Shown here: positions 1 through 6,479 of the stretch, one piece after another | How positions within the stretch are numbered: the stretch's first letter is position 1 | Layout of the letters: each line of letters starts with the position of its first letter | DNA from: Actinomycetota bacterium | Lineage (GTDB): Bacteria > Actinomycetota > Actinomycetes > Nanopelagicales > Nanopelagicaceae | Length of the DNA stretch: 11,346 nt | Assembly (NCBI GenBank): GCA_026392815.1 | Contig: JAPLBI010000205.1 | Span: 1 to 11,346 of the forward strand | Reading direction: 5' to 3' | Position numbers and translations under genes: made by a program | Notes under the pieces: model-generated | Databases searched by the model: none | The model's input: the letters and a program-made list of their open reading frames with translations, nothing else | What the model was told of the DNA's origin: nothing

Positions 1-290
1 CTAACTCTTCAAACTCAGTTCGCTTAGTTGAAGTTGCCAAGGAATATGGCGCAAAGAACGCTTATTTAATTGATTACGCAGAAGAAGCAGATGATGCTTG
101 GCTAACTGGAGTTGAAACTATTGGTGTAACTAGCGGCGCATCAGTGCCTGAAATTTTGGTTCGCGATTTACTGGCCTGGCTAGCAGAACGCGGCTTTGGC
201 AGCGTTGAAGAAGTTACTGCGACGCAAGAATCGCTGCTCTTTGCTCTGCCACCTGAACTACGTAAAGATTTAAAGACCGCCGGTAAGTAA
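1..290 (+). CDS. ispH: 4-hydroxy-3-methylbut-2-enyl diphosphate reductase, C-terminal part (5' end outside window)
   Basis: IspH (LytB) is the last enzyme of the MEP pathway. It reduces HMBPP to IPP and DMAPP with a [4Fe-4S] cluster in the cytoplasm. Only about the last 95 residues are visible, read in the frame whose codons begin at position 3 and ending in TAA at 288-290. The window opens on the substrate-binding Ser-Ser-Asn motif (NSSNSVRL). Further on is the conserved [13 protein letters not shown] segment, followed by a typical C-terminus ([13 protein letters not shown]). The cluster cysteines lie upstream and cannot be checked. The gene is convergent with the minus-strand membrane protein, and the two stop codons touch at 290/291. 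Neighbouring ispH, a small membrane protein gene and ychF is also the arrangement I recall in mycobacteria (Rv1110-Rv1112), which supports the call. Confidence 0.95.
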   Translation, partial: NSSNSVRLVEVAKEYGAKNAYLIDYAEEADDAWLTGVETIGVTSGASVPEILVRDLLAWLAERGFGSVEEVTATQESLLFALPPELRKDLKTAGK

Positions 291-704
291 TTAAACGCGT
301 GGCTTTGGTTTACGCGCTTTTGCTTTTTCGTTGAGAAATACAAACCAGCCGTAAAGTGCGCTAACCATTAGGTATGGAGCGATGCTGGCAAGGGATGCGA
401 TGAAATCAATTCCTAAACGAGATGGCTTAAATCCAACAGAGAAAATTAGATAGAGCAAGACTGTTGCTGCATATGCCAAAGGCGGAGTGACAACGGAGAC
501 GTATGTGGTGCCTTTGCGACCGAAGCGAAGTCCGCCATAGAGAACAACGCAGATGATTAGGCCTGAGACGATGCCGGCGCCGCTGCGGATTAGAATTTCA
601 AGGCCGGCAAATATCGCGATAAATAAAGTTTGCAGAACGACTACGCCTTCTTTCTTTAGGCCAGGGCCTTTGATCAAAGGTTTTGTATCTACATTTGTGC
701 TCAT
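291..704 (-). CDS. Small four-helix membrane protein, DUF6542-type, unknown function
   Basis: A 137-residue integral membrane protein of unknown function. Four hydrophobic stretches are visible at about residues 20-39, 43-59, 70-91 and 100-124. The N-terminus (IKGPGLKKEG), the loop between helices 2 and 3 (RFGRKG) and the C-terminal tail (KAKARKPKPRV) are all basic, so both ends probably face the cytoplasm. Its length, helix pattern and position between ispH and ychF match the actinobacterial family I know as DUF6542 (mycobacterial Rv1111c-like); the family name rests on memory and context. The ATG at 704-702 overlaps the rmuC stop (ATGA, 704-701). An AAAGGA Shine-Dalgarno sequence inside the rmuC end sits 6 nt before the ATG, so translation is probably coupled to rmuC. 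The gene ends in TAA directly against the ispH stop. Confidence 0.8.
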   Translation of the reverse strand: MSTNVDTKPLIKGPGLKKEGVVVLQTLFIAIFAGLEILIRSGAGIVSGLIICVVLYGGLRFGRKGTTYVSVVTPPLAYAATVLLYLIFSVGFKPSRLGIDFIASLASIAPYLMVSALYGWFVFLNEKAKARKPKPRV

Positions 705-1858
705 TCTTCATCCTTTACTTCTTCTGCATCAATGAAATCTTCTTCGCCGCCGAGTTCGGCGTTCTTTAACTCACGCACTTCAGCAGGCGCATCTGGGTAA
801 GTAAGTGAGAGTTTATCTTTATCTCCCGATACTCCAAAGCTAATGATCTTGGCTGCTGCGCGCTTAACTGTAGATTCGGCGGTTGGAATTAACTCACCAT
901 ATGCCTTAGAGAGTGAATTAAGTGCTGTACCCACCTTAATGATCTTGGTGTGTAGCAGCGTTAAATCTTTCATAAAGAGCCCAGCAGATTTAGCGATGTT
1001 TTCAGCGTTTAGAGCCACAGAGTTGCGTGAGTAAACGTTGCCGATAGTGCGCAGTAGAGCCATCATCGATGTTGGCGTTGCAATAGTGACGTTTTGCTTA
1101 AAGGCGGTGTCTAGGAAGAGCGGATCAACGCGTAGCGCCTCTGTGAGCAGTGATTCAAATGGAACAAAGAGAATTACAAAATCTGGTGAATCTTGTGACT
1201 CGTGATAACCGCGCTTGGCAAGGGCGGTAACGTGGCTAGCGAGATCTTTCTTATGTTCATGAAATAAACGCTCGCGTTCGGCGCCATCTTCAACTTCGTG
1301 GGCTTCAATGAAGCGATCGAATGGAAATTTGGAGTCGATAAATAATTTGGTACCGCCAGGCATGCGCACTGTGATGTCGGGAATGCCGGATGAGTCATCA
1401 TCGGTTGTAGAGCGCTGCGCGGTGTATTCGATACCTTTATGTAAGCCGGCATCCTCAAGCATTAACTCGAGTTGTGCTTCACCGAACTTTCCACGCTTCT
1501 GAGAATGTGAAAGTGCGCCTGCAATTGCTTTGGTCTGCGCAACGAGTGATTCGTTGTGGTTAGACATCGCTTTAACTTGAGTTCGGATATCGGATTCGGC
1601 TTCGATACGACGACGGTCAGCATCAGATGCTTCCTTCTGCAATTTCTCCATCGCACTTTTCATCGCTTCAATTTCAGTTGCCAGCTTTGAACCTGCCATC
1701 GCGTTATCGCGTTCGGATTTATATAAATCGCGTTCGGCGCGCACTGATGCAAACTCTGCAGCAGAGACGCCATCTTTCGAGGTGCGCCTGCTGGCGATGA
1801 AATAACCGAGAACGAGCCCGATAACGAGTGTAAGAATGGCCACTACTGCGCTTGACAT
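701..1858 (-). CDS. rmuC: DNA recombination protein RmuC
   Basis: RmuC is a membrane-tethered, coiled-coil protein with a nuclease-like domain. In E. coli it limits recombination at inverted repeats. This 385-residue copy has an N-terminal transmembrane anchor (about residues 4-22, ending in IASRR), a charged, predicted coiled-coil region (about 33-115), and the RmuC domain from about 120 onward. The domain shows KRGKFGEAQLELML, then PDITV (160-164) and IDSKFPF (174-180). The D161 and D175-x-K177 spacing fits the PD-(D/E)XK fold assigned to the family. The segment DFVILFVPFESLLTEAL and the block NVTIATPTSMMALLRTIGNVY are also typical. The C-terminus is acidic (GGEEDFIDAEEVKDEE). The chosen ATG (1858-1856) begins just before the anchor. 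No Shine-Dalgarno is visible, so it may be leaderless. It is divergent from ychF (51 bp) and overlaps the next gene by 4 bp. Confidence 0.95.
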   Translation of the reverse strand: MSSAVVAILTLVIGLVLGYFIASRRTSKDGVSAAEFASVRAERDLYKSERDNAMAGSKLATEIEAMKSAMEKLQKEASDADRRRIEAESDIRTQVKAMSNHNESLVAQTKAIAGALSHSQKRGKFGEAQLELMLEDAGLHKGIEYTAQRSTTDDDSSGIPDITVRMPGGTKLFIDSKFPFDRFIEAHEVEDGAERERLFHEHKKDLASHVTALAKRGYHESQDSPDFVILFVPFESLLTEALRVDPLFLDTAFKQNVTIATPTSMMALLRTIGNVYSRNSVALNAENIAKSAGLFMKDLTLLHTKIIKVGTALNSLSKAYGELIPTAESTVKRAAAKIISFGVSGDKDKLSLTYPDAPAEVRELKNAELGGEEDFIDAEEVKDEE

Positions 1859-1909
1859 GGGCCTATCGTGGCAGGAAGCACCGACAATGGCGCGTAGGCT
1901 CTACTCCTT
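1859..1909. promoter_or_regulatory. 51-bp divergent spacer serving rmuC and ychF
   Basis: Both genes must start from this spacer or from inside each other. Neither ATG has a purine-rich Shine-Dalgarno: upstream of ychF is CTACTCCTT, and upstream of rmuC (minus strand) is GATAGGCCC. This suggests leaderless or near-leaderless messages, which are common in Actinobacteria. A weak candidate -10 element of TANNNT type for ychF is TAGGCT at 1895-1900. For rmuC, CACGAT lies at the right distance for a leaderless start but lacks the first T. No convincing -35 element is seen for either. These are weak matches given only as candidates. Confidence 0.3.
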
Positions 1910-2983
1910 ATGAGCCTGTCAATTGGAATCGTCGGACTGCCAAACGTTGGAAAGTCGACCCTTTTTAATGCGCTCACCAAAAATAACGTCCTCGCCGCTA
2001 ACTATCCCTTCGCCACAATTGAGCCAAATGTCGGCGTCGTAGGCGTACCGGATGAGCGCCTAGCCAAACTGGCCACAATCTTTAGCTCTGAGAAGTTGCT
2101 TCCAGCGGCCCTATCTTTCGTAGATATCGCAGGCATTGTTAAGGGAGCATCAGAAGGAGCGGGCCTTTGAAATAAATTCTTAGCCAATATCCGCGAAACC
2201 GATGCGATCTGTCAGGTAATCCGCGTCTTCACCGATGGCGATGTTGTCCACGTTGATGGGCGCATTGATCCGGGCAGCGATATGGAAACAATTAATACAG
2301 AACTGGCGCTCGCTGATTTACAGACAATTGAGAAAGCGCTGCCCCGTCTAGAAAAAGAAGCACGTACCAATAAAGAGATTGCGCCAGTTGTAGAAGCAGT
2401 TAAGAAAGCTGAAGCGCACTTGCAGAGCGGAAAGCCACTTTCATCATCAGGTCTTGATCTCGAACTACTTCGCGACCTACACCTGTTAACTGCAAAGCCA
2501 TTCTTATATGTATTTAACGTTGATGCTGCAGAACTTAACGATGGCGATCTGCGTAAGAAGTTGGCTGATCTCGTAGCTCCTGCTGAGGCAATCTTCCTTG
2601 ATGCTAAAACTGAAGCAGAGCTTGCTGAACTCAGCGATGAAGATGCTCTTGAACTTCTGCAATCAATCGGAATGAAAGAGCCCGGCCTTGCAACGCTGGC
2701 CCGCGTTGGATTTAGCGTTCTTGGACTACAGACTTATCTAACTGCTGGGCCAAAAGAAGCGCGTGCCTGGACAATTCATAAAGGTGACACTGCGCCAATG
2801 GCCGCCGGCGTTATCCATACCGATTTTCAAAAGGGATTTATCAAAGCCGAAATCGTTAGCTTTGACGATCTAATGGCCGCAGGGACGATGGCTGAAGCGA
2901 AAGCTAAAGGCAAGGTCCGTATGGAAGGCAAGGAATATGTAATGGCCGATGGTGATGTTGTGGAGTTTAGATTTAACGTTTGA
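1910..2983 (+). pseudogene. ychF: Redox-regulated ribosome-associated ATPase YchF, interrupted by an in-frame TGA
   Basis: YchF (EngD/Ola1 family) is an Obg-related P-loop NTPase that prefers ATP and binds ribosomes. The whole reading frame spans 358 codons with the stop, near the usual length of about 360. Visible are G1 (GLPNVGKST, residues 9-17), the YPFATIEPN switch segment (32-40), [10 protein letters not shown] (72-81), the NVDAAEL region and a C-terminal TGS domain ending VVEFRFNV. Codon 87 (2168-2170) is TGA, where the family has a nearly invariant glycine in GLGNKFLANIRE. One G-to-T change from GGA would explain it. Frame, motifs and codon use continue intact on both sides, so the lesion is either very recent or a sequence error. 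The likely truncated product is 86 residues (1910-2170). An ATG at 2282 could start an internal open stretch, but that protein would lack the P-loop. The start ATG gives the typical [15 protein letters not shown]-terminus. Confidence 0.88.
2168..2170 (+). other. In-frame premature TGA in ychF (codon 87)
   Basis: The codons around this site read GGC CTT TGA AAT AAA TTC, where the family motif requires Gly-Leu-Gly-Asn-Lys-Phe. GGA to TGA is a one-base change. No frame shift is needed. TGA also serves as the genuine terminator of rmuC, adnA and ychF itself in this window, so a general reassignment of TGA to glycine is not supported. Confidence 0.95.
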
Positions 2984-4336
2984 TTAAGCGCCGGTGTAGT
3001 GCTTAGCGATTTCACCAAGTGATTTATCAATAATCTCTAAACCAAGTTTCGCATCTGCTTCACTGATATTGCACGGCGGGCATAAGTGAATACGGTTGAA
3101 GTTATTAAATGGCATCAGACCGTTCTTCCTACAGGCGGCCACTAATTCATTCATCGCAGGACTTGATGCGCCATAAGGTGCAAGCGGTGCACGAGTTGCA
3201 CGATCTGTAACAAGATCAACGCCCCAGAAAACACCCATACCGCGAATATCACCGATTAACTTATGTTTCTTCGCCATCTCATGAAGCCCAGGGCCAAGAA
3301 TCTTTTCACCGATGCTCGCTGCGTTCTCGACCATCTTCTCTTCCTTCATCACTTGAATTGTTGCAACAGCAGTTGCAGTAGCAAGTGGGTGGCCCATATA
3401 GGTAAGTCCACCTGGGAAAACAGTTTCATCAAATGTCTTTGCAACATCACCGCTGATTACAACTCCACCAAGTGGGATGTAACCCGATGTAACGCCCTTA
3501 GCGAAGGTAATTAGATCTGGAGTTGCAGCTGAATGCTGGAAACCAAACCATTTACCTGTACGACCAAAGCCGGCCATAACTTCATCTGCAATCCAAAGAA
3601 TCTTGTACTTATCGCAGAGGGCGCGAACACCTTCGAGATAGCCCTTAGGTGGAACCAAGACGCCAGCAGTTCCAGGAATTGATTCGATCAAGATCGCACC
3701 AATTGTGTTTGGGCCTTCAAAGATAATTGTCTGCTCGAGATGTTCTAGAGCGCGCGCACATTCTTGCGCTTCATCAGTTGCCCAGAATGCAGTGCGGTAA
3801 AGGTAAGGGCCCCAGAAGTGAACATGTCCGAAGGCAAATTCATTTGGGAAACGGCGTGGGTCGCCAGTTGCATTAATCGCTGCACCAGTATTGCCGTGAT
3901 AAGAACGGTAGGTAGATAGAACTTTATGTTTGCGAGTATGTAAGCGCGCCATGCGGATTGCGTTTTCAGTCGCGTCGGCACCGGCTGTTGTGAAAAATAC
4001 TTTTGCGAACTTATCGCCGGCTAGCTCAACGATGTCGCGCGCTGCTTGATTGCGAACTTCGCTAGCATGTTGAGGCGCCATAGTTGTAATAACAGCGGCC
4101 TGTTCTTGAATCGCTTTTACAACTTTAGGATGTTGGTGACCAATGTTGGTAAAGACAAGTTGTGAAGAGAAATCTAGGTAAGTGTTTCCTTCGTAATCCC
4201 AGAAACGTGAACCAGCGCTACCCGAAATTGGAAGTGGCTTAATCGCACCTTGCGCAGACCATGAGTGAAAGACAAATTCATGATCATCAGCTGAAATCGC
4301 CGCGCTCTTTGCTGGATCGTTAACTGCTTGTGACAT
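2984..4336 (-). CDS. Class III PLP-dependent aminotransferase (omega-amino acid/taurine:pyruvate-like)
   Basis: A complete 450-residue fold-type I, class III aminotransferase that moves an amino group using pyridoxal phosphate, probably in the cytoplasm. Visible are the cofactor phosphate-binding TTAGADATENAIRMAR (116-131), YHG (146-148), the DEVMAGFGRTG block with D251, and the Schiff-base lysine K280 in FAKGVTSGYIPLGG. The N-terminal HSWSAQG and the FFTTAGADATEN and HKVLSTYRSYHGN stretches resemble the taurine-pyruvate / beta-alanine-pyruvate group, often labelled only as aspartate aminotransferase family protein. The true substrate cannot be read from sequence, and no metabolic partner gene lies nearby. 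The ATG at 4336-4334 is preceded by AGAGG at 7 nt, a good Shine-Dalgarno. The TAA stop abuts the ychF stop with no gap. A 174-bp spacer with an inverted repeat lies upstream, so the gene probably has its own regulated promoter. Confidence 0.92.
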   Translation of the reverse strand: MSQAVNDPAKSAAISADDHEFVFHSWSAQGAIKPLPISGSAGSRFWDYEGNTYLDFSSQLVFTNIGHQHPKVVKAIQEQAAVITTMAPQHASEVRNQAARDIVELAGDKFAKVFFTTAGADATENAIRMARLHTRKHKVLSTYRSYHGNTGAAINATGDPRRFPNEFAFGHVHFWGPYLYRTAFWATDEAQECARALEHLEQTIIFEGPNTIGAILIESIPGTAGVLVPPKGYLEGVRALCDKYKILWIADEVMAGFGRTGKWFGFQHSAATPDLITFAKGVTSGYIPLGGVVISGDVAKTFDETVFPGGLTYMGHPLATATAVATIQVMKEEKMVENAASIGEKILGPGLHEMAKKHKLIGDIRGMGVFWGVDLVTDRATRAPLAPYGASSPAMNELVAACRKNGLMPFNNFNRIHLCPPCNISEADAKLGLEIIDKSLGEIAKHYTGA

Positions 4337-4510
4337 CTTCCAACCTCTTCATTATTGGGTTCGTACTTGAATCTTATTTGGATCCAATAGGCATTTAGTA
4401 TGTAGTAAATCACTCAAATAATGAAGAATTCTCATCGCCTCTACGCGGGTAATTAGTCCTTATGCAGAGCCTTTAGTACGATCGCCTCTTGCCTAACGAA
4501 AGTTGCTCCT
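4337..4510. promoter_or_regulatory. 174-bp divergent promoter region between the aminotransferase and typA
   Basis: This is the longest non-coding stretch in the window and must hold promoters for both flanking genes. The aminotransferase side is very AT-rich. For typA, TACGAT at 4477-4482 fits the actinobacterial TANNNT -10 and would give a leader of about 20 nt carrying GAAAG (4498-4502) before the TTG start. No clear -35 accompanies it. For the aminotransferase, TAAGAT (minus strand, 4374-4369) is a weak -10 candidate. An 11-bp perfect inverted repeat (4346-4356 and 4417-4427) brackets that candidate. An imperfect palindrome (TTTAGTATGTAGTAAA, 4394-4409) lies inside the repeat. No ORF or RNA gene is apparent here. 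Confidence 0.5.
4346..4427. repeat. 11-bp perfect inverted repeat, arms 60 bp apart
   Basis: The left arm TCTTCATTATT (4346-4356) is the exact reverse complement of the right arm AATAATGAAGA (4417-4427). The match does not extend further on either side. The left arm overlaps the Shine-Dalgarno region of the aminotransferase, and the right arm lies about 80 bp upstream of its start. It could be a paired operator bound by one regulator, or a base-paired structure in the leader if transcription starts beyond the right arm. Chance in an AT-rich spacer is also possible. Confidence 0.7.
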
Positions 4511-6415
4511 TTGTCTAAGAAACAAGCCCACCTAAAAGATCTGCCAGTTAAAAAGCGCGAAGATTTGCGTAACGTAGCGATCATCGCTCACGTTGACCAT
4601 GGCAAGACCACTCTGGTCGATGCCATGCTTTGGCAATCTGGTGCATTTGCAGCACACAAGGTTCAGGGCGAAGGCCAAGACCGCATGATGGATTCGATGG
4701 ATCTAGAACGCGAAAAGGGAATTACGATCCTTGCCAAGAACACTGCGGTAAAGCGCGGCAACACAATCGTTAACATTATTGATACTCCAGGCCACGCTGA
4801 CTTCGGTGGCGAAGTAGAACGCGGACTTGAAATGGTCGACGGCGTAATTTTGCTAGTTGATGCTTCTGAAGGCCCACTTCCACAGACTCGTTTCGTATTA
4901 CGTAAAGCGCTAGAAAAGAATTTGCCAGTTATCTTGTTGATCAACAAGGTTGACCGTCCCGATTCACGTATCGCTGAAGTTGTCGATGAAGCCTACGAAC
5001 TCTTCCTTGATCTTGGCGCAACTGAAGAACAGATTGAATTCCCAGTTGTGTACGCATCTGCCAAAGCAGGTCGTGCATCGCTTAAGCGTCCTGCTGATGG
5101 CGGAATGCCAGAAGAAGAGAACCTCGATGTTTTATTCGACACTATCTTCTCTGCAATTCCTGCACCTGAATATCACGAAGGTGCACCACTACAAGCGCAC
5201 GTCACAAACCTTGACTCATCACCATTCTTGGGACGCCTTGCACTATGTCGCGTCCGCGAAGGCGTAATTAAAAAGGGCCAGACCGTTACTTGGATTAAGA
5301 CAGATGGAACCCAAGAGCGCGTAAAGATTTCAGAACTTTTGATTACTGAAGCGCTAGAACGCGTTCCAGCACTTGAGGCTCATCCAGGCGACATCATCGC
5401 TGTTGCAGGTATCGAAACAATTACCTTGGGCGAAACTTTGGCTGATAACGAGAGCCCGCATGCACTTCCACTAATCATCGTGGATGAACCATCTATCTCA
5501 ATGACAATCGGTATCAATACTTCTCCACTAGCCGGCAAGAGTGGAAAAATGCTTACTGCGCGCCAAGTTAAGGGCCGTCTTGATGCCGAGCTCGTCGGTA
5601 ACGTTTCACTGCGCGTTCTAAATACTGAACGTCCAGATACTTGGGAAGTACAAGGCCGCGGAGAACTTCAGCTTGCTGTTCTTGTTGAAATCATGAAGCG
5701 CGAAGGTTTCGAACTAACTGTTGGTAAGCCACAGGTAGTTATCAAGAAGATCGATGGAAAAATTCACGAACCGATGGAGCGTTTAACAATTGATGCACCT
5801 GAAGAATATCTCGGTGTACTTACTCAGTTGATGGCGCTTCGCAAAGGCCGCATGGAACAAATGGTTAACCACGGAACTGGTTGGATCCGTCTTGATTACA
5901 AAGTTCCATCACGTGGCTTGATCGGTTTCCGTACCGAGTTCTTAACTGAAACTCGCGGAACCGGTTTGCTCCACCACGTTTTCGATGGTTACGAGCCTTG
6001 GTATGGCGATATCCGCACACGTGCAACTGGATCACTTGTTTCAGACCGTATGGGAACAGTTACTTCTTACGCACTTTACGGAACACAAGATCGCGGAACA
6101 ATATTTGTTGAGCCAGGCGATGAAGTTTACGAAGGCATGGTTATTGGCGAGAACTCTCGCAGCGATGACATGGACGTTAACTGTGTTCGCGAAAAGAAAC
6201 TTACAAATATGGGCGCATCAGGAACCGACGAATCAGAGCGTTTGATTCCGCCAAAGAAGTTAAATATGGAAGGCGCTCTCGAATTCTGTCGCGAAGATGA
6301 ATGCGTAGAAGTAACGCCTGCTGTAGTACGTATCCGTAAGGTGACTTTAAATGGTGACGAGCGCGCACGTGCGACCTCTCGCCAGAAGAAAGCCAACCTG
6401 GCTGCAGATAGTTAA
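4511..6415 (+). CDS. typA: Translational GTPase TypA/BipA
   Basis: TypA (BipA) is an EF-G-like ribosome-binding GTPase involved in ribosome assembly and stress or cold adaptation. The 634-residue product is full length. The GTPase motifs are G1 AHVDHGKT (26-33), the switch segment EREKGITI (66-73), G3 DTPGH (91-95), G4 NKVD (145-148) and G5 SAKAG (183-187). They are followed by the beta-barrel domain II, an EF-G-like domain (WEVQGRGELQLAVLVEIMKR) and the BipA-specific C-terminal part with RGLIGFRTEFLTETRGTG and MVIGENSRSDDMDVNC. The start is TTG at 4511. There is no in-frame ATG between it and an in-frame stop at 4454-4456, and the TTG gives the expected short N-terminal extension. A weak GAAAG ribosome-binding site lies 8 nt upstream. 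The stop is TAA. The gene is divergent from the aminotransferase and 64 bp before adnA. Confidence 0.96.
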   Translation: MSKKQAHLKDLPVKKREDLRNVAIIAHVDHGKTTLVDAMLWQSGAFAAHKVQGEGQDRMMDSMDLEREKGITILAKNTAVKRGNTIVNIIDTPGHADFGGEVERGLEMVDGVILLVDASEGPLPQTRFVLRKALEKNLPVILLINKVDRPDSRIAEVVDEAYELFLDLGATEEQIEFPVVYASAKAGRASLKRPADGGMPEEENLDVLFDTIFSAIPAPEYHEGAPLQAHVTNLDSSPFLGRLALCRVREGVIKKGQTVTWIKTDGTQERVKISELLITEALERVPALEAHPGDIIAVAGIETITLGETLADNESPHALPLIIVDEPSISMTIGINTSPLAGKSGKMLTARQVKGRLDAELVGNVSLRVLNTERPDTWEVQGRGELQLAVLVEIMKREGFELTVGKPQVVIKKIDGKIHEPMERLTIDAPEEYLGVLTQLMALRKGRMEQMVNHGTGWIRLDYKVPSRGLIGFRTEFLTETRGTGLLHHVFDGYEPWYGDIRTRATGSLVSDRMGTVTSYALYGTQDRGTIFVEPGDEVYEGMVIGENSRSDDMDVNCVREKKLTNMGASGTDESERLIPPKKLNMEGALEFCREDECVEVTPAVVRIRKVTLNGDERARATSRQKKANLAADS

Positions 6416-6420
6416 GCCTG

Positions 6421-6437
6421 CACGCTTTAAAAGCGTG
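6421..6437 (+). repeat. Short perfect palindrome (hairpin) just after typA
   Basis: CACGCTTT, one A, then AAAGCGTG form a perfect inverted repeat starting 6 bp after the typA stop. As RNA it could form a 5-6 bp GC-rich stem with a 5-7 nt loop. There is no T-run after it on either strand, so it is not a classical intrinsic terminator. It may still end or protect the typA message, or act as a protein site upstream of adnA. Confidence 0.4.
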
Positions 6438-6479
6438 TAATTGGAATAAAAGTCAGTGGTCTGGGGTTCAATACCTCAT

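Noticed and set aside
2168..2170. TGA read as glycine, as in SR1/Gracilibacteria-type codes
   Set aside because: TGA correctly ends rmuC, adnA and ychF here, GGA is used freely, and the gene set is actinobacterial.
2282..2983. Independent gene starting at ATG 2282
   Set aside because: It is the in-frame C-terminal two-thirds of ychF after the premature TGA. The intervening codons 2171-2281 are also open and match YchF, so it is not a separate gene.
4378..4387. 10-bp palindrome TTGGATCCAA in the aminotransferase/typA spacer
   Set aside because: It is short, does not extend, and is expected by chance at this scale. Listed only because it lies inside the larger inverted repeat.
6421..6437. Classical Rho-independent terminator after typA
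   Set aside because: The hairpin is real in sequence but no T-run follows it on either strand.
6456..6479. Upstream GTG start for adnA giving eight extra residues
   Set aside because: The added residues (MVWGSIPH) do not resemble family N-termini, and the spacing to a possible GGA ribosome-binding site is long. ATG 6480 is simpler, though neither start has a strong signal.
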